NCBI GenBank assembly: GCA_002778195.1
Contig: PCDI01000019.1
Coordinates: 186,001-250,000 of the forward strand
Origin: Raffaelea ambrosiae
Taxonomy: Eukaryota; Ascomycota; Sordariomycetes; Ophiostomatales; Ophiostomataceae
Direction of reading: 5' to 3'
DNA: 64,000 nt
Positions 1 to 9,128 of the stretch are shown piece after piece. Each line of letters opens with the position of its first letter. Positions within the stretch are counted from its first letter, which is position 1. Made by a program: the position numbers and the translations under genes. The notes under the pieces are model-generated. The model saw nothing but the letters and a program-made list of their open reading frames with translations, was not told where the DNA came from and did not search any database.

Positions 1-583
1 GTGGGTGAGATTCGGATGGGAAACTATTATTCAGTACCTGATATGTTCTTGGTGAGAGCGTCGTTGTTAAGATGTGGAGTTTAGAAGAACTGCCCTGCTC
101 CAATGGGAGCCAAGATTCTCAAGCTCGGTAGTTTAAAACCTTAATGGCCCATTGATTCTTTGTTAACTAGACATGCGACCGTTCAGACTGTTATCCTATT
201 TGACCCATCCTCCCCGCGAGTCGGTGGACTATTACCCCGGTTTCAAGTGGAAAGCTTTGTGGAGCAGCAGTCCCACTCTCTCGTGACTCATAGTTCAAAA
301 CGAACTTTCTCGGGCGTACTGGGCTTCTCTTGCAAGTCTGGCTACTGACTTGAGAACAATTGTATCTAAGTTTCGGTGTTGCAATAAATCAAAGTGGAAA
401 ATACAGAATACGTACAAACATGTCGCAGTCCATACCACGACACCCAGCTCCAAGAGACAACTACACGGATGATTCTGTGAGATCGTCTTTATACACAATT
501 GTATTCAAGATTTTTTTTTATTTTAATCTTTATTCCCCTCCTGGCCTGAAGAAAAATAACACTGTTCTGCTCCATATTTTTAG
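1..583. other. Intergenic, no recognisable gene
   Basis: AT-leaning sequence with only short open frames, none with a recognisable protein or a well-placed ATG. The right part is the downstream flank of the minus-strand kinase-like gene and ends in T-rich sequence. No tRNA-like fold or transposon end was seen. Confidence 0.5.
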
Positions 584-1912
584 TTAAGCGTCCGCAAATC
601 GCACAAACTCGCCCTTCTCCATCAGATCAGCCCATCTGCCTGCCTTCTTCACCCACATCCCATCACATTGCCATATTACCTGGAGAAACTCCACTTTCAC
701 GCGGCCTTCCTCTAGCGGCCACTCTGGCCACAGCTCCCGGACCTTGGCCTCGTAGACTTTCCGCAGCTGCGTAGTCTCATACTCCATCTGGTGAATAGAA
801 TACAGCTCGTTCTTTCCGTCGTTGTCCAAGTAGTCAGGATCGTCCCGTTTCGCTGCCTCTGCCGCTGCTGCTTCCTCCGGTGTTTCATCGGCATACATAG
901 TTCTCTGTGGCTCCTCGTCCCGAACTGGACCGTCCAGAAACTTGGGCACCATCGTCAACACCCAGAGAGGCATGGCCGAAACACATTCCCAGTCCAGGAT
1001 GGCCGTGATTTTTCCTTGCTCGTCGACAAAGATGTTTTTCAGGTGAAGATCCTGGTGGTAGAGGCCCGTTGTCTCTGGCTGTTCCACGGTTGCAGGGAAG
1101 GTATGGGGAAGAAGAGCAAGCAGTTTTCGAGCCACGGGCAAAATGTTCTCGGCATCCTCTCTGTCGTCTTCGTCATCTGTGTTGTTGAGAATCGTCGTCT
1201 GGTGCAATACGATAATGTTCAGCACCGCACTGAGCCAGTCATGGCTTGAGTCGAAAGGGCCTCGTGGAATGTCGTAATGAATGTGATCACCCATGAAGAA
1301 CTCCTGAGACACTAGCCGGCCCAGAGAAACTCTTTCCGGGTCTGCCGGACTGTCTTCTGGGTGAGCAGCATCCTGCAGGTCCAATGTACCAACTCTGGTG
1401 AACGCGGGAGCCGTCTTCCCAAAGAGACCCGACAGTTCCACCTGGAATGTGGCAATCTGCTCCACCAGTTCAGTCTTTTGCTGCATGGTCATGGTCCTCC
1501 AGCGTCTATGTGCTGGTATCCCTGACATACACTCCATTAAGATCCACTCGTAGCCGATGTCATTCTTGTTGTCGTCATCGAAACTGAACACCTCGGGCAC
1601 GGGTATGTTCGTGTTCTTGCGCACCCATCGCAAAGTAGCCACCTCGGACCGTGTCTTATGTCGTGGATACACTGGCAGCGAGATGCGCATAATGAATTGC
1701 CGTCCGGCGTATCGGACAAGGTAAAGTTTGTTAAACAGACCCGCCGCATGAAATGTAGCCGTACATGCATCTTCAGGGCCGGCGTTCAGTTTCTGACGAC
1801 ACACTCTTTCAACTGCGGCGATCAAAACCTCCCGCGTCCATTTCGGCACCGGGCCGAGCAATGTCTCGTCCCAGCCCAGGCCATCTTGACTCGATCGCGA
1901 CGCGCTCGTCAT
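584..1912 (-). CDS. Phosphotransferase (APH/choline-kinase-like) family protein
   Basis: Single-exon gene for about 442 residues. The C-terminal half carries the APH catalytic loop: His286-x-Asp288-x4-Asn293 (HQDLHLKN) followed by the metal-binding DWE at about 307-309. A Brenner-type nucleotide-binding region with FIMRIS lies near 73-78 and TRSEVATLRWVRKN near 87-100. In this superfamily the loop Asp is the catalytic base and the DWE Asp binds Mg-ATP. Fungal members are numerous and their substrates are mostly unknown, so I name no substrate. The open frame extends upstream to a GTG at 2065, but the first ATG that leaves a normal N-terminus is at 1912, and I use it. No introns are needed. 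The gene stands alone with a 789-bp upstream gap. Family assignment is firm; function is open. Confidence 0.8.
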   Translation of the reverse strand: MTSASRSSQDGLGWDETLLGPVPKWTREVLIAAVERVCRQKLNAGPEDACTATFHAAGLFNKLYLVRYAGRQFIMRISLPVYPRHKTRSEVATLRWVRKNTNIPVPEVFSFDDDNKNDIGYEWILMECMSGIPAHRRWRTMTMQQKTELVEQIATFQVELSGLFGKTAPAFTRVGTLDLQDAAHPEDSPADPERVSLGRLVSQEFFMGDHIHYDIPRGPFDSSHDWLSAVLNIIVLHQTTILNNTDDEDDREDAENILPVARKLLALLPHTFPATVEQPETTGLYHQDLHLKNIFVDEQGKITAILDWECVSAMPLWVLTMVPKFLDGPVRDEEPQRTMYADETPEEAAAAEAAKRDDPDYLDNDGKNELYSIHQMEYETTQLRKVYEAKVRELWPEWPLEEGRVKVEFLQVIWQCDGMWVKKAGRWADLMEKGEFVRFADA

Positions 1913-2546
1913 ATTTCTTTCCAAAGGACGGGAATCACACAACGGTACACGTACAGGTGTGATGGGATGTCTCGTGTGATGTTCGTACCAAATTCCATGA
2001 GGGGGAAGCCTGGCAAAATGCAGCGAAGGGTTCAAGTATGAATTAGTGGGGTGGATGTGAATCACGTGCAGTAAAAGCTCCCTTTTCGATCCTACGAGTA
2101 CGCAGTCCTTTTGAGGTGTCGCATTAACATTCGATAGGTGTCTTTTTTATCTCTCCCCTTCGGGCCACCGCCACGTATGGGCTCGGCTAGTCTTCGTGCC
2201 ACTGGGCTGTTTCCAGATTCAAGACCTGCGCCATATAACCACTTACAGGGGTAGGCTTCTTGTTGTGATAACAGGGCGAACCATCACGGGTATTGGACGG
2301 CGTAAGCACTGAAACCAGAGAAGGCGATACGAAGGCATGCACGAAGCTAGTGGGATTTTATTATAAATCGAATCACAGTATGCATGCCGCGCGGCCAGTC
2401 CCATGGCCTCTAAGAGCCTCAAATGGCGCCCGATCAAGCAGTCCACGAACAGCAGTTTGGAAACGGCTTACCATATGCGGGATGTGTGGTGCTGGCCCAG
2501 TCTCGATGAAGGACGCTGGATGGACTGCTCGAGTACACAGAGCATC
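1913..2546. other. Intergenic / divergent promoter region
   Basis: Separates the minus-strand kinase-like gene from the plus-strand small-protein gene. Open frames here are short and overlap on both strands without recognisable content. The right end leads into a TATA element. Confidence 0.45.
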
Positions 2547-2555
2547 TATATAAAG
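2547..2555 (+). promoter_or_regulatory. TATA box of the small-protein gene
   Basis: The element TATATAAAG lies 147 nt before the ATG at 2702. A CT-rich, A-rich leader follows. The spacing suits a fungal core promoter with a leader of about 100 nt. Confidence 0.5.
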
Positions 2556-2701
2556 AGGCCTTCGATGGCCATGGAACACCCCGTCTGCCCAGAAAGCAAC
2601 ATATATATTGATTTATCAACCGTCCAGAACATCCGACTCCATAGTGTATCTGTCTACTTCACAAAAAAATCCTCTTCTCTTCACTTGAACAGCTCCTCAA
2701 C

Positions 2702-3056
2702 ATGGGTAAAGCAAGCAAAGGCGTGAAACAATTCATCGACGATATCCCAGACAGTGTCCTGGATGCACTCCCGAGTAGCACGAAGAGTATCCATACTGAT
2801 AGCGATTTTCGACTGGACATGCAAGGGGTAAGATTTTGACATTCAGTTACACAGTCCTGTCTGACTAACTTGATTATTCAAGATGACGAGCGCCAAAGAG
2901 CACAACCTTCAAGTACAAGTCAACAAAGGCACGTCTATTTCGACACTGAAAAAGTTGGCTCCGGTGACTGTTGCGGGCCCGGTCTTGGTTCCATCCGAAG
3001 ACCCGTGGTCGGCGGACAAGATTAGAGAGGAACTTAACGGGAAGATTTTGATATGA
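2702..3056 (+). CDS. Two-exon small protein, about 99 residues, unrecognised
   Basis: Exon 1 is 2702-2827 and exon 2 is 2883-3056. The 55-nt intron 2828-2882 has donor GTAAGA, a branch-like CTAAC and acceptor CAAG, and it contains an in-frame stop, so splicing is needed to reach the second exon. The product starts MGKASKGVKQFIDDIPDSVL and ends EELNGKILI. It has no signal peptide, membrane segment or cysteine. The central part has alternating hydrophobic residues (TVAGPVLVP). Supporting a real gene are the TATA element 147 nt upstream, a good ATG context (AACATGGG) and exact phase through the intron. I do not recognise a family. It is too short to appear as one open frame. Confidence 0.6.
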
Positions 3057-3961
3057 GCCAGAGATAGTTTATATTAGGACTGTGATGAGAGGAACAAACA
3101 AGCCATGATGGAAGCCAGTGGGAGGGATACTACTGGAGACGGCATGTATTGTAGTGCAGTAGCACGCAGATTTTCACGATTCACAAGAAGCAAGAAGAAG
3201 CACTATAACAAAATGTCCTCGCTTTCTCAAAAGAAGCTCTTTGCACCTACCTGTAGATTATGGTGACTGCTAGTGAGTAGTTGTTTGGTAGTTTCTTCGT
3301 TTCGTTTTAATATGAAAGCAGTGGTTGTTAGCAGCTTGATCAATGTGTGTGTGTGGGGGGGGGGGGGCTTGTTGGAAGAGAATATCGTTAGATGAGCAAG
3401 AGAAGTACAATTGCACATTGGTGGCCTTTCGATCCGTCTACAAAGTGCACTTGTCGTCGTCAGCTTTGCTTTGACGCCCTGTTTTCTCTTCTGCATATTT
3501 GTCGTTAGTGCACATTGACCAAGAGTAAAGTGTACTTCTAAGCATGATGTGGCTGCTCCATGCATTTGCCAACGCACACAGCCATACGCTGAGGCGACTC
3601 AACTTCCTTGTACAAGTCCTAACCCGTCTCACAATATATCCAGTTACATAATAGTAGACTCAAAAAAAGAAACGCCGAATGTTTCGTGTCGGGGTGTACG
3701 ACAACTAGGAGGAGGACCAGCCAGCCAGGCTACCACTTCGTCACCGGAGTCAAGTCTACGAAGTAGACGCAATAGCTGTTTAGTAAAGACAGTAACGAGT
3801 AATCCAGCTAGAGGCCTGTATACATGTTCCAATATCTAGCTGCTTTACTACAAGGAGCCTCTCTTGTTTGAACGCTTAATTGTACCGAATACCGTCATTT
3901 GGAAGAAAAGAAATATATTTGAATTTATAGTCAATATTATACATAAAGTCTTTGGCTATGC
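3057..3961. other. Intergenic, with GT repeat and G homopolymer
   Basis: No gene seen. There is a short GT run passing into about 13 consecutive G residues near 3345-3367. The rest is AT-leaning unique sequence. Minus-strand frames here are low complexity and lack a convincing start. Confidence 0.45.
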
Positions 3962-4338
3962 CTGAGAGGATCCATGTAGCGGAGAGAACCTCTCTTGACA
4001 AAGCGGGAAGAGGCTCAGGAAGAAGAGATGGACAACGCCATCCGCCTGTCAGAACACACTGCTCCTCAATTGAGGCACACCAGAACGCCCGGCCGCTGTT
4101 GTGGATACGACTAGGCTTGGTCGATACGATGCGACAGCGATGGCAACCGGGAAGAGGCCAGCTGCCTCTCCACGGGCCTGCTCAGGGATGTGTCTAGTGA
4201 TATCGAGCCTAGTTCACGCGACGAGTCGGATTCACCTAGACTGCGGCGCATCGCCGAAAAAGCACGGGTGGAGTGGAAGAGATCGAGCGACTCTCGGCTG
4301 GTGTCTACGAGTAGAGATGGCTGTTTTTATTTTCTATG
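3962..4338 (+). pseudogene. Coding-like relic with a ubiquitin-interacting-motif-like stretch
   Basis: In one plus-strand frame an acidic segment (about 4000-4060) reads EEEMDNAIRLSEH, which fits the UIM pattern of acidic residues, a central Ala and a Ser. It continues after a stop codon into an Asp/Ser/Glu/Arg-rich stretch (DESDSPRLRRIAEKARVEW, about 4225-4280). Stops interrupt the frame on both sides and no start or splice model joins the pieces. I read it as a possible decayed exon, but chance is a serious alternative. Confidence 0.2.
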
Positions 4339-5093
4339 ATCAGTGACAGCCAACACGAGTAGGCTGTGGCCGCTTGGTAAGCGTGACTATTTTGAGAACC
4401 GGAAAACGGAAAACACCCTGATAGACACACGATGTTTAAATTACGCAATGCACCCAGCCCTGGAGCGCATATACCTAGGCCCGTAAAGGGTCAGTGTGGA
4501 GGCAACTTTCACTTGTTTTGTGGGGAAACAGACGTTGTTTCTGGAGACAACCATGCCAAATGCGGACTTGATATGCATAGTCGAGGTGGCAAGCCGTCAA
4601 TTGCCCGCGGGGGCTAGCGTGCGGTCGTTGCCTTCTTTGGGTTCCTTGATTTGGAACTTCTGGCGATGAATATCCATTCTTGGGCTGGAGGGCCTGAAAA
4701 GCGATCGCAAGTGAAGTTATCGTGAACTCGATACAAGCTATTGCAACGTTGATGCCATTGTTTTTCCAACAGAGGACATGTCTGGAGCGTCCACCGAAAT
4801 TTATTAACGCATTGTTTAGGATGCTCGATTCCACTGATGATTTTCTTCGTTGTCTGGTCTATTAGTTTAGGGGACTGTTCGTGAATCCAGTGAAGTCGTG
4901 CAAGTCTCGTATGCACACGTTCCCGATTTCACAAGTTCAACAAGTTTCATCACGATTACACTTTGGCTGGAGTTTGGCCGTGTCCTATCTCCGCCAATGG
5001 GCAGAGCAAACACAATTTTTCTAGTTTTTACGCACTCTCTCTTCATTCGAAAGAAAAGGACAAAGAAGAAAGGAAGGAAGAAAGAAAAACCAA
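4339..5093. other. Intergenic and probable leader of the membrane-protein gene
   Basis: No gene seen in 4339-4980. From about 5030 to 5093 the plus strand becomes A/G-rich, ending in CCAAATGG, a good start context for the following gene. Confidence 0.4.
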
Positions 5094-5817
5094 ATGGCTG
5101 GTCTTCAGACATCACCAATTTCACCATCAGAGCGGCGCCTGCCAGTCTTCTTTGCACTGGCGCACTTCGGTTTCGTCACACAATGGGTTGTGATGATCCT
5201 CAACGGCTCCTTGGCCGCCATGTTTGTTACGTCCTAGAGGCGTCTTTCCCAACGGCACGCCAAGACGGGCGTGGTGGTCTGGTTCCTGAGCCGGGCTCTT
5301 TCAGGACTTGATGAGCATGTTCATCTCGCGGTGGCAGCACCACTACAGCAGCAGCAGCAGCAGCAGCAACAACAGGTCGTCCAGCAGCCCAGTCTCCGTG
5401 GCTTGCTACATTGTAGGCACAGTCAGTGCTGCGGTCTACTTCAGTGCGATTGCATGGATTTTGGCGTACCCTAACCTCGGCTGGCAAACGGTCTACTGGC
5501 CTAGTTTTGCGACCTATGGTGTCGAGCCATCGAGTCCGCATCTGATGGCTGAGGGCGCTACAATCTCTATGCAGTGGGGTCATCTGGCTATCGTTCTCTC
5601 TACGCTGGTGCTCGGATACCATTTCCTCGGCTCCCAAGATGACGCGGCGAGCGCGGTGACTGGTGCAGAGAAGACGCAGAAGCCGCCAACCACCCAGTCC
5701 ATGCTTGCACATGCGGCAATTACGACAATCGCTGGCCCAGGAGCACGACTGGCTTCGCTGCTCGCCAAAAGAGAAACGAACGTGATGGTTAAGAAAGCTG
5801 CGAACAGAACGGCGTGA
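5094..5817 (+). CDS. Unrecognised multi-pass membrane protein (two-exon model)
   Basis: The start ATG at 5094 has context CCAAATGGC. Exon 1 (5094-5225) encodes a hydrophobic N-terminus (LPVFFALAHFGFVTQW). The frame stops at 5235, but an intron 5226-5304 (79 nt; weak donor GTTACG, good acceptor TTTCAG) rejoins it in phase to exon 2, 5305-5817, giving about 214 residues. Exon 2 has a Ser run from an AGC repeat (about 5346-5370) followed by two membrane segments (VACYIVGTVSAAVYFSAIAW, then GHLAIVLSTLVLGYHFLG) and a basic tail. I do not recognise the family. The weak donor leaves open that this is a frame-shifted pseudogene rather than a spliced gene. Confidence 0.4.
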
Positions 5818-5924
5818 AGCGAAGGAGGCTTGGGATTGTCGATTGGCTACGTCGATCGAGGAATTTTTCAAGGAATGAAAGCGCCTGGACGTGAACAAGA
5901 TACATTGAACAGTGAGCATAGAGC

Positions 5925-5996
5925 TGCGAACAAACCAATGAACAAAACATTGAACAAGGCATTGGACAAAGCAGTGAACAAAGTAAACCAAGTATT
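5925..5996. repeat. Degenerate 12-bp tandem repeat
   Basis: Successive 12-bp units of the form ATGAACAAAACA, TTGAACAAGGCA, TTGGACAAAGCA, GTGAACAAAGTA occur just downstream of the membrane-protein gene. Because the period is a multiple of three, both strands stay open across it, which creates a spurious long antisense frame. Confidence 0.7.
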
Positions 5997-5999
5997 GGA

Positions 6000-6668
6000 T
6001 GTCAGAAAGTGTGAGCTTTCTTTCCAAGTAGGAACTCTTTCTCAGATCTTGAGACGTCCACAAAAATGGCGGAAGACTGCCTTTGTCAGCATGCCGTGAT
6101 GAATCCGAAAAAAACCATCGACACAAGATCATCGGTGTATCGAATTGGGAAATGCAAGAAGCCGTCTCTTTGTGTGCACTTTTGTCTACTGTCTCTTTTG
6201 AAGTTCTTGCAGCCGCCGTAGTCAAAGTTTGAACAACTCTCATTCTGTGAGAGATCGAAACACAAAGACGCGCTGTTTGACGCAGACCTGTTTTCGAGGA
6301 GCGGGTTTCGACACATCAGACTCAAAGAATCAGATTACGAGACATTCTAGTCCTGGAGAAGAGAGAATAAGTCAACTATATAGCTACAGTTGTGTGCAGT
6401 CTGCCTCTTGTCTTTTTACCGAAGGAGCTCTTTTAGACGCCGTGCCGACCTCCACAGCCTTCTACTCTCGGTTTACGCTGCCAGACAATTCGAAATACGA
6501 CTCTTTGTTTCTATCTCAGGAGCAGATCCTCTACCTAGACTCGACACCTTTCAATCATCACGAACTGCCTGCTTCGAACGCATCGCCTTCGCCATCACGA
6601 AACAGCACCACGAACCAGCCCATGACATCATAGCCTGCCACACTACTCTGGAGCTCTCCCACACCTCC
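6000..6668. other. Intergenic / candidate promoter
   Basis: Nothing with gene structure up to about 6370. A TATA-like ACTATATAG near 6376-6384 is followed by a CT-rich stretch and one upstream ATG near 6622, before the short open frame at 6669. Confidence 0.35.
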
Positions 6669-6827
6669 ATGCCCCCCACGCCCCTCCAAGAGCTTCTTCT
6701 TCTGCTGCCTTCTTCTGCTTTCTCTCTTCTCGAAGCCTATCTTGCTGCCTGGCTTCCTGCCCCAGTCTTAGCATTGTCCCACTTTTTCTCGCATGTCAGA
6801 GACGTCTTGCCTGAGGCCAAAAGGTAG
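6669..6827 (+). CDS. Candidate 52-residue hydrophobic small protein
   Basis: A short open frame starting in the context CTCCATGCC encodes MPPTPLQELLLLLPSS and then a continuous hydrophobic stretch to LALSHFFSHV, ending EAKR. It lies after a TATA-like element and a CT-rich leader, as many fungal genes do. The frame ends in a potential donor (AAAAGGTAGAC), so it may be the first exon of a longer gene. No homology is recognised, and hydrophobic codons from CT-rich DNA can arise by chance. Confidence 0.25.
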   Translation: MPPTPLQELLLLLPSSAFSLLEAYLAAWLPAPVLALSHFFSHVRDVLPEAKR

Positions 6828-7871
6828 ACAAACAGAGCTTCTGCATCGCTCTTCCCTATTCAAGAGCTTGTCGATCTATTGACGAAGAGCTCAATTAGCT
6901 CTAGCTACCCCTGCCAATCAGTTAGCGTGTATCGGGTTGTCTCACTTGGCCCTGCTTGTCAGGCTGGCAGTGGATATCAAAGTGGAGGCCAAGTGGAGAC
7001 TTTGTGTTACACCAGCTCTCCGCCACTTTTGCCACTTCAACGCACTTTTCCCACCCACCCGTTCATGCAAAGCTCGGGCAGATGCAGATCATTCTGCGGG
7101 GGAGGAATGCTACAGTCCGGGGAAGCTGTGGCTTGACGGTTTTGGTGTGATTTGTGTGTACAGGGGCCCCAAAATGTTTCCCTTTCTGGGCTGTCGATAT
7201 GGTCGACTGATAGCCGTTCTTGGAGGGTGAAGCTATCTCGACAAGAGCCCGACCTCTTCGCTCTTGGCTACGAAAAAAAACATGACGCAACTCTGGCCTG
7301 TTTCCCTGTTTCCCTGTTCAATCAGTAGAAGTGCACTTTTCCTGATTGGGCCACGAGGCCTCTGTTTACTCCGTGAAGCAAAAGAAGGCCCAATTTTCCC
7401 GCAAAATTTTGCAATGCCTCTTTTTTTTTTCGTTTGTTTAATTTTTCTGACTGATTCGGTAGGCCTGTCTGATTCTGAGGTGCCTCTCCCGAGTATTTAT
7501 ATCTGTCTTCTGCTTCTCTCCTTTCAAAAATTTCTTCCTTCTTACACAACACTTTCCGACTCATCACGAGCACCTCCCAGCTTTACCCTTCTCCTATGGT
7601 TTTGGGATCTTCTCTTTGGAGCTTCACTGCCTTGTATCCTTCCCCATCATGTCTTGTCTTCCTCCCTTTCCCTTCTTTCCCTTCTTCCTCTACCTTGTCT
7701 TCCCTTTCTGTCTCACCCTTCTCCTCCTGCACCTCACCTTGTCTCAAGTGGACTCCCTCTTCTCACCACTCGCGTTGGCTTTCTTGGCTTTCCTTTTTTT
7801 CTTCTTCTGCATTCTCCTCATGTCTTTCCTTTCTTCCATGTCCATGCAACTCCTGTCTAACCAGAGATAAG
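6828..7871. other. CT-rich leader-like region
   Basis: A long pyrimidine-rich plus strand (about 7400-7860) follows an AT element near 7497 (TATTTATATC). Several frames stay open only because Ser, Phe, Leu and Pro codons dominate. It resembles the long leaders of fungal genes and may hold the first exon of the microexon gene that follows. Confidence 0.4.
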
Positions 7872-8614
7872 ACCGCCGTCGTGCTCTACTCACCTTTGTG
7901 GGTGTGGGTCTCTTGGTCTTTATTTCTTTTTTGGCTTTGTTTTGTTTCTTTTTTGGACTGGAAAGGGTGAGGTTGCCCAAGGGCAATGTCCAAGGAAGCC
8001 TTGGACATTGGGAGACGTGTTCGTCCTGGGTGGGAACTGTGGCCGGCCCGACGACAGTAAGTTCTTGACTTTTCTTTCCATCGTGACGCATGTTAACCTT
8101 GTAGACCCCGACGACGACGCGAAGACGACCCGACGACAGTAAGTAGTTCTATCGGTCTTGCTTCTCTTCATGGCACTGACATTTTTTCTTCAGACCCGAC
8201 GACATCTCGACGACATCTCGACGACAACCCGACGACAAGTAAGTTTTTTTTCTGTCTTTCTCTTTTTTTCTTCAAGTCATGACACATGCTAACCTTCTTT
8301 CAGACCCGACGACAACCCGACCGACTTCTCGACAACGTGAAACGCCGTACCTCATACCCCAGAGAATGCATACTCATACTGAGACAGCTGGCGTCCATGT
8401 GCAGAGCCTGGGGCGACATCTCAGGCTGTGTCATGGGCCCAACGTCGACTGTCGGTCCCTGGACTGGGGGAGGTGTTGTCCTGCTTGGTCTTGTCCGTCC
8501 TCGGTCCCCTGGTGGGGGGCCTTGGTCACTTGCCCTGGCGCGGCTTCTCTCCCCCGGGGAGTGCTCTGCTGCGAACTGTGCGGTTATCAAGCTGTGCCGT
8601 CCCCGGATCGCTAG
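7872..8614 (+). CDS. Possible orphan gene with tandem microexons (5' end unknown)
   Basis: Proposed exons are 7872-8056, 8105-8138 (34 nt), 8194-8238 (45 nt) and 8304-8614. The three introns (48, 55 and 65 nt) each have a GTAAGT donor, a branch-like TTAAC, CTGAC or CTAAC, and a TAG or CAG acceptor. One frame stays open through all four exons. It gives a membrane segment (LLTFVGVGLLVFISFLALF), then Thr/Pro/Arg/Asp repeats from units of ACCCGACGACA, then a Cys-rich tail ending at a TAG. No ATG begins this frame; a CTAAC plus AG just before 7872 suggests an upstream exon in the CT-rich region. A spliced non-coding RNA is equally possible. No family is recognised. Confidence 0.3.
7984..8010. repeat. 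Perfect 12-bp inverted repeat (hairpin)
   Basis: CAATGTCCAAGG and its exact reverse complement are separated by AAG, inside the first proposed exon of the microexon gene. It could form a strong RNA stem. It is not followed by a T-run, so it is not a typical terminator. Confidence 0.75.
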
Positions 8615-9128
8615 CCCGGGCGGTGCTCTGTGGCGAGAGGCTTTGCGAGGTACTGATGCATCGGGTCTGGGCCCCCGTGAAATCATCCTCGGGTCATGTG
8701 CCGGCGTTTCACCTCGACCAATATTGTATGTCACGACACATCAACACACAATGCAACAACATCACAACAGACGATGAACATGAACATGCCTAAGAACAAA
8801 CAAGATGAGCTACCCGTGTTGTCTCTTGTCTCCTCTTTGCTTTCTGTTTTTTGTTTTGCTTTTTTTTTTTTTCAAAGGCTTCGGCCCGCCTATGGCACCT
8901 TTTTTTTTTTTCATTGCTTACTGGGGCTTGCCCTGGTTGTGAGGAAGAAAACAAACAAGACTGTCAATGAAGGTACTGGAAATGTCATGCAGTCGAGTCG
9001 ATGCCGAGTCGTGTCGATGTCAACTAGTGTGTGAAGCTGTATGTCCATTGGAGCCAAGCATATGTTCATGTCCCATCCTGTTCGCTGTCACTTCTATCAT
9101 TGCCATTGTTCGGTCCTTGTCTCCTGCT
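8615..9128. other. Intergenic, T-rich tracts
   Basis: No gene seen. Two runs of about 11-12 T near 8860-8910 lie between the microexon gene and the convergent minus-strand gene. This probably serves as a 3' end region for both. Confidence 0.4.

Noticed and set aside
5227..6243. 338-codon minus-strand open frame across the membrane-protein gene and the 12-bp repeat
   Set aside because: Its content is produced by the CAG repeat (poly-Ala/Val) and by the 12-bp repeat; no domain.
7264..7860. 198-codon Ser/Phe/Leu-rich frame in the CT-rich region
   Set aside because: Composition follows from pyrimidine-rich DNA and the start is not ATG. An ATG at 7596 in another frame may be a first exon but is not supported.
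7984..8010. Reading the 12-bp hairpin as a terminator or transposon end
   Set aside because: No T-run follows, no target-site duplication is visible, and it lies inside transcribed-looking sequence.
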